Origin: Flavobacteriales bacterium
Lineage (GTDB): Bacteria; Bacteroidota; Bacteroidia; UBA10329
Assembly: GCA_020635495.1 (NCBI GenBank)
Contig: JACJZQ010000011.1
Span: forward strand, 1-64,000
Reading direction: 5' to 3'
Length of the DNA stretch: 64,000 nucleotides
Shown in pieces: positions 8,337-16,794 of the stretch. Under the pieces are notes generated by a model that saw only the letters and a list, made by a program, of their open reading frames with translations, ran no database searches and was not told the DNA's origin. A program made the position numbers and the translations under genes. How positions within the stretch are numbered: position 1 is the stretch's first letter; every line of letters begins with the position of its first letter.

Positions 8337-10744
8337 CTCTTTATCTCTTTATCTCTTTATCTCTTTTTTCCTGTTCCGATGATAAGCGGGCCGAAGTGAA
8401 GCATTCTAATCTCATTCTTGGGCTTGCTTCAACCATTAGTTTGCCAGTTGAAAGTCCTGCTGAGATCAACCTGAATGATTTCGTTTTAGAGTTGGAAAGA
8501 TTGGATAGTATTTCCGTTGATAGCCACTTCTCGGTCCGTTTAGATTCAATTGCGGGAATTGCAACGATTTCTTGGGAGAAAATCCCGAAAGTCATTGGTG
8601 CAAATCCGAATTCGACAACAATCGACCCAACTCCTTGGGGAGATGGACCTTTTCCTCCAATCTCAGAACTGAAACTCTGGTCAGATGGAATTCCATCTTC
8701 CATCATCCTGCTTCGTTCTAAAAAGGAAGCCGTAGAACTGACATATTCTGGTGAAGCCGAATCAGTTCAAGTTGCTGGAGAATTTACCAGTTGGAGCACA
8801 AAAGATCAGGATTTTGAAAAGACGGGAGATGCTTGGACCAGAACGCTTTATCTCGATCCAGGGCTTTATCAATACCAAGTTGTGGTTGACGGCACTTGGA
8901 TATTGGATCCTGCAAATCCTGATAGTGTAGATAATAATGTAGGTGGATTCAACTCGCTGCTTACCGTTGGTGGATTGGAGCAGGAGGGAAGTCCGCTATT
9001 GCTATCACGCAGTTTTGACGATGGAAATATCCGATTTGAGCTAAAAAATGAACCCACTGAAGTTTTTGCTCTTTGGGAAAACCATCGTCTGCCAGCAGAT
9101 ATGGTTGGCGTGCAAGGAAATGAACTGACCGTTGCTTTGCCCATTCTCGCGCAGCAAGCTCCCAATTCCATTATCCGTGTTTGGTCTTACAATGATGCGG
9201 GCGTTTCCAACGATGTGTATATCCCGCTTCAAAATGGAAAGCCGATTCAAAAACCCGATGATGTGAAGCGCACCGAGTGGCATTCCGCACAGATGTATTT
9301 CATGATGGTGGATCGCTTTGTGAATGGAAACCAGCAAAACGATGCACCTGTTGATGACCCTGAGATTCACTTCAAGGCGAATTACCAAGGAGGTGATCTT
9401 GCTGGCATTCAGCAAACGCTTGATAATGGGTATTTCGAGGAGTTGAACATGAATACGGTTTGGGTTTCGCCCATCACACAGAATCCAGAGATCGGTTATG
9501 TTGAGTTTCCCGCTCCGCACCGAAAATTTTCCGGGTATCACGGTTATTGGCCAGTGCTGAACACGGTAGTTGATCATCGATTAGGCACTTCGGATGAACT
9601 CAGAAGTCTGATTGATGATGTGCACGGAAAGAACATGAATATCATTCTCGATTTCGTTTCGAACCATGTTCATGAAGATCATCCGATTGTGAAGGACCAT
9701 CCAGAATGGCGTACGCAATTGGATCTGCCAGATGGAACCAAAAACATCCGAATTTGGGAAGACCAGCGACTCACAACTTGGTTCGATACGTTCTTACCGA
9801 GTTTGGATCATTCTATTCCAGAAGTCACTGAAATGCTTTCTGATACGGCACTTTTCTGGGTTACAGAATATGGATTTGATGGCTTCCGACATGATGCTGC
9901 CAAGCACATTCCGCAGGATTTCTGGAGAACCTTGACGCTAAAAATCAAACAGCAAGTGATTCTCGAACAGGGAAACCCCGTATTTCAATTGGGTGAAACG
10001 TTCGGAAGCAGAGAGTTGATCGGTTCGTACATCGGTTCTGGAATGATGGATGGGAAATTCGATTTCAATCTCTATTTCGATGCACGGAATGTGTTTGCCT
10101 TGGATGGCGAGGATTTCAATCGGTTGGGAACTTCGCTCCAATCGACTTTGAGCTACTACGGCCATCATCACTTGATGGGAAACATCACGGGAAATCACGA
10201 TCTGCCACGTTTCATTTGCTACGCAAGCGAAGCTTTGAAATTCGGAGAAGATGAAAAGGAAGCAGGTTGGAACCGCGACATCAAAGTGGAGAATCCCGTT
10301 GGCTACAAGAAGTTGGAACAACTCATCGCATTTATGTGGACCATTCCTGGAATTCCAGTGATGTACTATGGTGATGAGTTCGGAATGCCAGGTGCTGGAG
10401 ACCCTGATAACAGACGTCTGATGCGATTCGATCTATCAGAAAACGAAAAAGAAACTTTAGAAACTACAAAAGCAATTACAGCTTTGCGTAAGAACCATTT
10501 GGCGCTTCAATTCGGTGATATTTACGACATCTGTGCAGACGGGAAAATGATGCATTATCGAAGAAAGTATTTCGATGATGAAGTGATCGTCATATTCAAT
10601 AAAGACAGTGTTCAACACACACTTCCCGTACATGATGATAGTGACGAATGGAAGGCCGAATTCGGAGGTAAATTGAATTATGTAAGCGGAAATCTGGAAG
10701 TGCATGTACCGGCTTACGGCTTCGAAATCTTGACCAAACAATAG
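8258..10744 (+). CDS. GH13 alpha-amylase-family surface lipoprotein with CBM48-like domain
   Basis: 828 residues counted from the ATG at 8258, which overlaps the GH31 TGA (ATGA). The lipobox is LFSC; the following Ser-Asp-Asp-Lys resembles Bacteroidota lipoprotein export signals, suggesting surface exposure. The n-region is unusually long (~39 residues to Cys); an in-frame TTG at 8315 would give a typical 20-residue signal. A carbohydrate-binding E-set/CBM48-like domain (VQVAGEFTSWSTKD, YQYQVVVDGTWILDP) precedes the catalytic barrel. Barrel motifs are DFVSNHVHEDHP, GFRHDAAKH (nucleophile D546), QLGETFG (acid/base E580) and TGNHDLPRF (D648). It probably cleaves starch or maltodextrin at the cell surface, like SusG. 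The signal peptide is encoded by an 8-bp tandem repeat, discussed separately. Confidence 0.92.
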   Translation: MKRIQQIFTDLIFARFAKPLCPLRFSPLYLFISLSLFSCSDDKRAEVKHSNLILGLASTISLPVESPAEINLNDFVLELERLDSISVDSHFSVRLDSIAGIATISWEKIPKVIGANPNSTTIDPTPWGDGPFPPISELKLWSDGIPSSIILLRSKKEAVELTYSGEAESVQVAGEFTSWSTKDQDFEKTGDAWTRTLYLDPGLYQYQVVVDGTWILDPANPDSVDNNVGGFNSLLTVGGLEQEGSPLLLSRSFDDGNIRFELKNEPTEVFALWENHRLPADMVGVQGNELTVALPILAQQAPNSIIRVWSYNDAGVSNDVYIPLQNGKPIQKPDDVKRTEWHSAQMYFMMVDRFVNGNQQNDAPVDDPEIHFKANYQGGDLAGIQQTLDNGYFEELNMNTVWVSPITQNPEIGYVEFPAPHRKFSGYHGYWPVLNTVVDHRLGTSDELRSLIDDVHGKNMNIILDFVSNHVHEDHPIVKDHPEWRTQLDLPDGTKNIRIWEDQRLTTWFDTFLPSLDHSIPEVTEMLSDTALFWVTEYGFDGFRHDAAKHIPQDFWRTLTLKIKQQVILEQGNPVFQLGETFGSRELIGSYIGSGMMDGKFDFNLYFDARNVFALDGEDFNRLGTSLQSTLSYYGHHHLMGNITGNHDLPRFICYASEALKFGEDEKEAGWNRDIKVENPVGYKKLEQLIAFMWTIPGIPVMYYGDEFGMPGAGDPDNRRLMRFDLSENEKETLETTKAITALRKNHLALQFGDIYDICADGKMMHYRRKYFDDEVIVIFNKDSVQHTLPVHDDSDEWKAEFGGKLNYVSGNLEVHVPAYGFEILTKQ
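8340..8363 (+). repeat. Tandem octamer (TTTATCTC) x3 within a signal-peptide coding region
   Basis: Three perfect head-to-tail copies of TTTATCTC are followed by a run of six T at 8364-8369. They encode the hydrophobic core of the lipoprotein signal peptide of the GH13 gene. Because 8 is not a multiple of 3, gain or loss of one unit would shift the frame before the lipobox. Confidence 0.9.
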
Positions 10745-10803
10745 AACACGGATGACACGGATCTAACAGTTCAACACTGATTTTTCTGTGTAAAAACTCA
10801 ATC
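10744..10803. repeat. Dispersed repeat-like spacer between two GH13 genes
   Basis: The 59-bp spacer contains AACACGGATGACACGGATC, then CAACACTGATTTTTCTGTGT. This is the ACACGGATT-type repeat family also seen at 8248-8290. It carries no gene and no obvious terminator, so the flanking GH13 genes are probably co-transcribed through it. Confidence 0.5.
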
Positions 10804-12165
10804 ATGAAATACACGTTTTTCCTTTTCGCCCTTTTTCTTTTTTCCTGCTCCAACCCAAAGCCTGCTGTTGAAGAGACACTGCCCGGACCGGAGATTCCTT
10901 GGTCTGCAAACAGCACGATCTATGAGGTGAACCTTCGTCAGATGACAGAAGAAGGAACCTTCAAAGCTTTTCAGGAACAGCATTTGGACCGATTGGCAGA
11001 TTTGGGTGTAGAAATCCTGTGGTTCATGCCGATTTATCCGATTGGGGAAAAGAACCGAAAAGGCACGCTTGGAAGCTACTATGCCGTGAAGGATTATCAA
11101 GCGGTGAGTTCGGAGCATGGAACTTTGGAAGATTTCAAGGCTTTGGTGGATGCGGCTCATTCAAAAGGAATGAAAGTCATTTTGGATTGGGTGGCCAATC
11201 ACACCGCTTGGGACAATGCGTGGGTGACCAATCATCCAGATTGGTACACCACCGATTCAACTGGAAAAATGCTTCCGCCAGTTGCCGATTGGGCCGATGT
11301 GGTTGATCTGAATTACGACAATGCGGATATGCGCGAGGCAATGATCCAAAGTCTCGAATTCTGGCTTCGCGAAGCAGATATAGACGGATACCGTTGCGAT
11401 GTTGCAGAAATGGTTCCGCTTGATTTTTGGATTGATGCACGAGCGAGAATCGATTCTGTAAAACCGAATTTCTTTTTGGCAGAAGGGGAAGCAGCCGAAC
11501 TACATCAAGCTTTTGATATGACCTACGCTTGGAGTTTCCATCACCTGATGAATGAAGTTTCGCGTGGCGAGAAAGGTGCTTCAGATGTGGCTGCGTATTG
11601 GGCAGGTCAGGATTCAATCTACAAGCCCGAAGATTACCGTATGCAATTCATTACAAACCACGATGAAAATTCCTGGAATGGAACAGCCATTGAGAGAATG
11701 GGTGATAATCGTAAGGCTTTTGCAGTAATGAGTTTTACCGTGCCTGGAATGCCGCTGATCTACAGCGGTCAGGAAGCGGATATGGACAAGCGCTTGAAGT
11801 TTTTTGAGAAGGATGTGATCGATTGGAGTAACGATTCATTGGCTGATTTCTACAAGAATCTTGTTTCGATAAAAACCGATCATGATGTCTTGTACAGCGC
11901 TGCGGCTGGAACTCCGATCAAATTTTTTGATGCTGGAAACGAACGCGTTGTTGTTTACTCAAGAGCCAGCTCAGTTTCCGAATTATTGGTCATGCTCAAT
12001 TTCTCTGACGAAGAAGTTTCTATTGATCTGGAAGGAGATGAATTTGATGGGTTTTACTCGAGTCATATCGATCAAGGTTCGATTGATTCACATGGTAGTC
12101 TCCATTGGGATCTGCCTGCTCATGGCTACCAGATCTTTGAACACTCCATTAACGAGAAATATTGA
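10804..12165 (+). CDS. GH13 alpha-amylase-family lipoprotein
   Basis: 453 residues. The N-terminus MKYTFFLFALFLFSCSNPKP is a type II signal peptide with Cys at residue 15. The catalytic barrel follows almost at once (STIYEVNLRQMTEEG). Conserved regions are DWVANHTAWDN, GYRCDVAEMVP (nucleophile D199), FFLAEGEAAE (acid/base E227) and ITNHDENSWNG (transition-state Asp D287). A short beta domain closes the protein. It is compact compared with the 828-residue GH13 upstream and lacks the CBM. It probably degrades maltodextrins in the envelope. It is co-oriented and within 60 bp of the upstream GH13, and is followed by the susC operator and promoter. Confidence 0.93.
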   Translation: MKYTFFLFALFLFSCSNPKPAVEETLPGPEIPWSANSTIYEVNLRQMTEEGTFKAFQEQHLDRLADLGVEILWFMPIYPIGEKNRKGTLGSYYAVKDYQAVSSEHGTLEDFKALVDAAHSKGMKVILDWVANHTAWDNAWVTNHPDWYTTDSTGKMLPPVADWADVVDLNYDNADMREAMIQSLEFWLREADIDGYRCDVAEMVPLDFWIDARARIDSVKPNFFLAEGEAAELHQAFDMTYAWSFHHLMNEVSRGEKGASDVAAYWAGQDSIYKPEDYRMQFITNHDENSWNGTAIERMGDNRKAFAVMSFTVPGMPLIYSGQEADMDKRLKFFEKDVIDWSNDSLADFYKNLVSIKTDHDVLYSAAAGTPIKFFDAGNERVVVYSRASSVSELLVMLNFSDEEVSIDLEGDEFDGFYSSHIDQGSIDSHGSLHWDLPAHGYQIFEHSINEKY

Positions 12166-12180
12166 CCTTTATCAGTACTT

Positions 12181-12197
12181 AGTGTCATATTGACACT
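12181..12197. promoter_or_regulatory. Candidate operator of the Nudix-fold regulator (site 2, susC)
   Basis: AGTGTCA-TAT-TGACACT is a perfect 7-bp inverted repeat with a 3-bp centre. It matches site 1 at 4922-4938 in both half-sites (one base differs in the right arm). It lies immediately upstream of the probable susC -7 element, in the -33/spacer zone, where a bound repressor would block RNA polymerase. Confidence 0.7.
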
Positions 12198-12203
12198 TTC
12201 TCT

Positions 12204-12211
12204 TATATTCG
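12204..12211 (+). promoter_or_regulatory. Probable -7 element of the susC promoter
   Basis: TATATTCG matches TAnnTTTG at all but one defined position and lies 36 bases before the susC ATG. No clear -33 TTTG is seen at the usual spacing; the operator occupies that region instead. Confidence 0.45.
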
Positions 12212-12247
12212 TGTTGTTCAAAGCTTGACCTGAACTAAATTCAAGCC

Positions 12248-15200
12248 ATGGTAAAACACTTACTTGGGGCGTTTTTTCTCCTCATTTCTGCCAACGTTCT
12301 GGCTCAGACCGGAACGATAAAAGGAATTGTGACCGGAGATGACGGCCTTTCGGTCATTGGCGGAACGGTTGTGGTAAAAGGCACAACAATCGGTGCTTCT
12401 ACTGACTTCGATGGAAACTATGAATTAAAGGGCGTTCCCGTAGGAGAACAGACCATCGTTTACTCGTTCATCGGACTGAAAACCCAAGATAAACAAGTAA
12501 CCGTCAAGGAAGGTGAGGCAACAACGATGGATGTCAAGCTTTCCGAAGATGTGATGCTACTCGATCAGGTGGTCGTTGTCGGATTCGGAACCACTCAGAA
12601 GCGGGATGTGACCGGTTCTATTGCTACCATCAAAGCAGAAGCCATTGAGAGTTCCACGCAGCCAAGTGTCGATCAGGCATTGCAAGGTCAGGCCGCTGGG
12701 GTCAGTATCATTTCGCAGAATGGTATTTCAGGTTCTGCGGTGAAAATCAACGTGCGTGGTACAAACTCCATTGCCGCTGGTTCTCAGCCACTTATTGTGG
12801 TCGATGGAATCCCAATTACAACAGGAAATTTCGATCCAGGAAACCTTGGTTCAAGTTCCAATGCACTCTCAGATCTGAATCCGAATGACATTGAAAGTAT
12901 TGAGGTTTTGAAAGATGCTGCGGCAACGGCCATTTATGGTTCGCGTGGTGCCAACGGAGTTGTGATGATCACCACAAAACGCGGTAAAGCAGGTAAATCG
13001 AACATCAATATCGGCTATAGCTACGGCATTATGAACGAGACCAATCGTGTTGATTTCTTGAATGCCGAAGAACATTTGGCGCTTCGCGATAGAGCAAGAA
13101 CCGACCAAGGATTGGCACCCGAAACACCCGGAACGTCTGTCGGTGGTGGCCTGACCAGAGCCGAGGCCGATTCATTGGCCGCGAAAGGCGGAACTGATTG
13201 GGTGGATGAAATGCTGCGAACGGGTGGCGTACATCAGTTGGATGTTTCAGCAAGCGGTGGAACGGAAAAGGTTCGATACTATCTCGGTGGAGCATACCGA
13301 AGTGAAGACGGATTCCTGAAAGGCAACAATTACGATCGTGTGAATGCACGTTTGAACCTTGATGCAGACGCTTCGAAAATCCTTCGCATCGGTGGCAATT
13401 TGGCCATCACTTACACGAGCATAGACCGCGTTCGAACGGGTGATGCAGGTGGATTGGGAACCGCTCAACAGATTCTGCCTTACATCCCGATCTATGATGC
13501 AACTGGAGAGTTCAATAACAGTATTTCAAATCCGGTTCGAGATCTTGAATTGCAGTCGTTCAACACGGAAATTATCCGAAGTATCAACTCCATTTATGCG
13601 GATATATCCCTGCATAAGAATCTGAAATTCCACACGGATTTCGGTATCGATTTCATGAATCAGCAAGAGGATGAATTCAACTTCCGAAATGTGAATCAGA
13701 CAGGAAGCACCTCATCGGCTTGGGATAGAACAACGCGCGTCATCAACTGGAACATGAACAACTTCCTGACCTACGAGAAAGATTGGGAGGAGAAACACTA
13801 TTTCAAGATCATGGTGGGGCAATCTGCGCAACGCGTAAAAGCGGAAGGATTTGGTCTTTTCGGCTTCGGCTTTCCCAACGATTACCTGACAAGTCCTTCT
13901 GATGCACCGCAGGAAAATCAGAATGGTTACAGCTACGAGACTGGCAATGGATTACTGTCTTTCTTCTCTCGTATCAACTACAAATTGAAGAACCGTTACC
14001 TGCTTGGAATCAGCATGCGAGGCGATGCGAGTTCACGCTTCGGTCCCGACAACAAATGGGGATTTTTCCCTGCGTTCTCAGCAGGTTGGATCATCTCGGA
14101 TGAGAAATTCATGAAAGGCTCGAAAGCCGTTCCTTACCTGAAGTTGAGTGCCAGTTTCGGTTACACAGGAAATGATGCGATTCCTGATTTCGCTTATTGG
14201 TCGTTGTACAATGCAGGCTTCGATTATGCGGATAGTTCAGGCGTTGCCCCGATTCAACTGGATAATCCGAACTTGAAATGGGAGCGTTCGCAGCAATTGG
14301 ATGTCAATCTTGATTTTGCCTTCCTCGACAGCAAGATTTTCGGAAACATCACCTATTATCGCAAGACAAGTTCAGACCTGTTGCTCTTCATGTCCTTGCC
14401 GAGTTCTTCTGGTTACGATGGCGTCTGGCAGAACATTGGTCAGTTGGAGAATTGGGGGATGGAATTCAGTCTTACCAGCCGTAATATCAATCGTAAATTC
14501 AAGTGGGAAACCAATCTGAATCTGGCGTTCAATCGCAACAAGGTTTTGGATGCCGCAGGGCTTCCACCAGATGCATTTGAAAGTGGCCAGCCAGGCGAAG
14601 GTCGTGTGATTGAAGGCTATCCGGTTGGACAAGCTTTCTTGGTTGAATTTGCTGGTGTTCAGCGAGAAGACGGACAGATCGGTGCGTACAATTTGGATGG
14701 TTCTCCCATGCTTGATGGAGGAGGAAACCAAGTTATGTATGATGTGAATGGTGGCACGGAGCTTTTCTACGACCGCAATGGAAACCTCATGACCTATGCC
14801 AATCCAACGGGTGGATTGTTCTACGAATACCATCGGAAACCGATGGGAAGTCCGCTTCCGATCTTCTACGGAGGTATCACCAACACGCTTTCGTATGCAG
14901 GTGTTGAGTTGGGTTTCATGTTCAGCTTTGCGTATGGAAACACGCTTTATGACGATGCGGCCAAAACGCAGATCGGTAACTGGCAGAGCATCGCGCAGCG
15001 AAGAGATATTCTCGATGCTTGGTCGCCAGATAATCCCGATACGGATGTGCCAGGTCTGAACGGATACGTTCCTGTAAACTCGTCTAGATTCCTCTATGAT
15101 GCGTCTTATCTACGCTTGAGAAGTCTGTCTCTGGGTTACACATTTTCCAAGAAAATGGTGGAGAAGATCAAGCTACAGAAGTTGAGAATCTATGTGAAAG

Positions 15201-15361
15201 GCGGAAACCTTTGGACGCTCACTGCTTTCCCAGGTTGGGATCCTGAAGTATTGAGAAATGTGGATCCGAATTCTCAGGCTGGAAACGTCTCGTTTGCGGG
15301 CCCATACCTCGGAACGCCACAGGCGCGAACCATTTCATTCGGAATTCAAATTGGACTTTAA
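12248..15361 (+). CDS. susC: SusC/RagA-family TonB-linked outer-membrane transporter
   Basis: 1037 residues. A signal peptide (LLISANVLAQ, cleavage near residue 20) is followed by a carboxypeptidase-D regulatory-like domain (GTIKGIVTGDDGLSVIGGTVVVKGTT). The TonB-dependent plug contains VVVGFGTTQKRDVTGSI and IEVLKDAAATAIYGSRGANG. The C-terminal ~800 residues form the beta-barrel, ending QARTISFGIQIGL. It would import maltooligosaccharides in complex with the SusD protein encoded two bases downstream. Family and length are clear; the starch substrate is inferred from the GH13/GH31 neighbours. Expression is probably controlled by the operator at 12181-12197. Confidence 0.96.
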   Translation: MVKHLLGAFFLLISANVLAQTGTIKGIVTGDDGLSVIGGTVVVKGTTIGASTDFDGNYELKGVPVGEQTIVYSFIGLKTQDKQVTVKEGEATTMDVKLSEDVMLLDQVVVVGFGTTQKRDVTGSIATIKAEAIESSTQPSVDQALQGQAAGVSIISQNGISGSAVKINVRGTNSIAAGSQPLIVVDGIPITTGNFDPGNLGSSSNALSDLNPNDIESIEVLKDAAATAIYGSRGANGVVMITTKRGKAGKSNINIGYSYGIMNETNRVDFLNAEEHLALRDRARTDQGLAPETPGTSVGGGLTRAEADSLAAKGGTDWVDEMLRTGGVHQLDVSASGGTEKVRYYLGGAYRSEDGFLKGNNYDRVNARLNLDADASKILRIGGNLAITYTSIDRVRTGDAGGLGTAQQILPYIPIYDATGEFNNSISNPVRDLELQSFNTEIIRSINSIYADISLHKNLKFHTDFGIDFMNQQEDEFNFRNVNQTGSTSSAWDRTTRVINWNMNNFLTYEKDWEEKHYFKIMVGQSAQRVKAEGFGLFGFGFPNDYLTSPSDAPQENQNGYSYETGNGLLSFFSRINYKLKNRYLLGISMRGDASSRFGPDNKWGFFPAFSAGWIISDEKFMKGSKAVPYLKLSASFGYTGNDAIPDFAYWSLYNAGFDYADSSGVAPIQLDNPNLKWERSQQLDVNLDFAFLDSKIFGNITYYRKTSSDLLLFMSLPSSSGYDGVWQNIGQLENWGMEFSLTSRNINRKFKWETNLNLAFNRNKVLDAAGLPPDAFESGQPGEGRVIEGYPVGQAFLVEFAGVQREDGQIGAYNLDGSPMLDGGGNQVMYDVNGGTELFYDRNGNLMTYANPTGGLFYEYHRKPMGSPLPIFYGGITNTLSYAGVELGFMFSFAYGNTLYDDAAKTQIGNWQSIAQRRDILDAWSPDNPDTDVPGLNGYVPVNSSRFLYDASYLRLRSLSLGYTFSKKMVEKIKLQKLRIYVKGGNLWTLTAFPGWDPEVLRNVDPNSQAGNVSFAGPYLGTPQARTISFGIQIGL

Positions 15362-15362
15362 G

Positions 15363-16784
15363 ATGAACAGGATGAAACGAATATCGATCTTACTTTCAGT
15401 TGCGCTTCTTCTTGGTTCATGCGAGAAATTGCTGGTCATAGAACCCGTAACGGACATTCCTGCTGAGCAGGCCATTCAGACCATGCAGGATCTAGAGAAT
15501 TTGGCCAATTCCATGTACAACGGATTGCAAGGCGGTTCGCTTTACGGAGGTAATTTTCAACTGTATGCCGATCTGTTGGCAGAAGACACCCAAGTCGATG
15601 AATCGCGGCTTTCTCCTTTCGGAACTCTGGAGATCTATCAGCGCGCCACCACCATTCAGATCGGGTCGTTGCGCAGCACATGGCGCGAGGCTTACAAGGT
15701 TATCAATCGTGCCAATAATATCATTAGAGTGGTGGATGAGAACCTGCTTTCTGGAGATGATTTCGAAAGCAGAAAAGATGTTCTGAAAGCCGAAGCGCTA
15801 TTCGTAAGAGCTCTCTGCCATTTTGAGCTTTGCCGTTTCTGGGCGCAACCGTATGATGTGGACAATCAGGGAGGAAACAGCCAACCGGGTGTTCCTTACC
15901 GATTGGAGCCAACACTTTCGTTTGAACAGGATCTAGCTATTGCCCGTTCAACGGTCGAGCAGGTTTACGCCAACGTTATCAATGACCTCGAAGAGGCTGA
16001 AATACTGTTTGCACAGGAAGGTGCGCGCAAGTCCAACCATCGCGCAGCAGGAATGGCAGCCACGGCCTTGAAGGCACGCGTGCTGTTTTCGAAAGGAGAT
16101 TACATCAACGCATCGGCTGCGGCCTCGGAAGTTATTTCAAGCAATCTCTACAGTCTTGATCCTTCTGACCCGCAATCATCGCTGATGACACCTTTTCAGT
16201 CTACTGGTTATGCAGCGTCAGACGAATCGATCTTTCAATTGGCATTCACCACATTCGATAATGGTCTGAATGAGAGTTATTCGCAGTTGAACAACCTTCC
16301 TGTTTTCCAGTATTCCTCGGAGGCATTGATAACGAGTTACGCACCTGGAGACCTTCGAAAGACCAAATGGTACCTGCAGAATCCGGTAAACCTGAAAGGA
16401 AGAATCATCAAATACGACCGACCAGGAGATGTGTTCTACAACGTTCCAGTTCTGCGTTTGGCTGAAATGCATTTGATACGGGCGGAAGCCAACATGAGTG
16501 CTGGGGGAAGCGGAAACACCACCGAGGCGTTAGCCAGTTATAACGCGGTTCGAGAACGTGCTTTTGGAACTAACTTCATTGAGGAAACAGGTACCAACCA
16601 GCTACTTGAAAAAATCCGATTGGAAAGACGTTGGGAGCTTTGCTTCGAAAACGACCGTTACCACAATCTCAGAAGATTGAAGCAACCCGTGCGTGACGGA
16701 GTTGCCCATAATGATGCATCTTTATTATTCAAAATCCCGCAGGAGGAAATTGCGGGCAATCCTTCAATAGAACAGAATCCATAA
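15363..16784 (+). CDS. susD: SusD/RagB-family surface glycan-binding lipoprotein
   Basis: 473 residues from the ATG at 15363, one base after the susC stop codon. The frame is open further upstream inside susC, but MNRMKRISILLSVALLLGSC is an obvious type II signal peptide with lipobox LGSC, so longer versions are rejected; ATG 15372 is an alternative. SusD features include the TPR-like helical body (VLKAEALFVRALCHFELCRFW) and the C-terminal LIRAEANMSAGG, LASYNAVRERA and LEKIRLERRWELCFENDRYHNLRR. It caps the SusC barrel and binds glycan at the surface. Confidence 0.95.
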   Translation: MNRMKRISILLSVALLLGSCEKLLVIEPVTDIPAEQAIQTMQDLENLANSMYNGLQGGSLYGGNFQLYADLLAEDTQVDESRLSPFGTLEIYQRATTIQIGSLRSTWREAYKVINRANNIIRVVDENLLSGDDFESRKDVLKAEALFVRALCHFELCRFWAQPYDVDNQGGNSQPGVPYRLEPTLSFEQDLAIARSTVEQVYANVINDLEEAEILFAQEGARKSNHRAAGMAATALKARVLFSKGDYINASAAASEVISSNLYSLDPSDPQSSLMTPFQSTGYAASDESIFQLAFTTFDNGLNESYSQLNNLPVFQYSSEALITSYAPGDLRKTKWYLQNPVNLKGRIIKYDRPGDVFYNVPVLRLAEMHLIRAEANMSAGGSGNTTEALASYNAVRERAFGTNFIEETGTNQLLEKIRLERRWELCFENDRYHNLRRLKQPVRDGVAHNDASLLFKIPQEEIAGNPSIEQNP

Positions 16785-16794
16785 ATCACTTACC

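Noticed and set aside
10744..10803. AACACTG and TGACAC words as a third copy of the Nudix-regulator operator.
   Set aside because: They do not form the AGTGTCA-3-TRACACT dyad and fall within the repeat-like module.
15258..15362. A longer susD start inside the 3' end of susC.
   Set aside because: The lipoprotein signal peptide begins at 15363; the upstream extension is susC in another frame.
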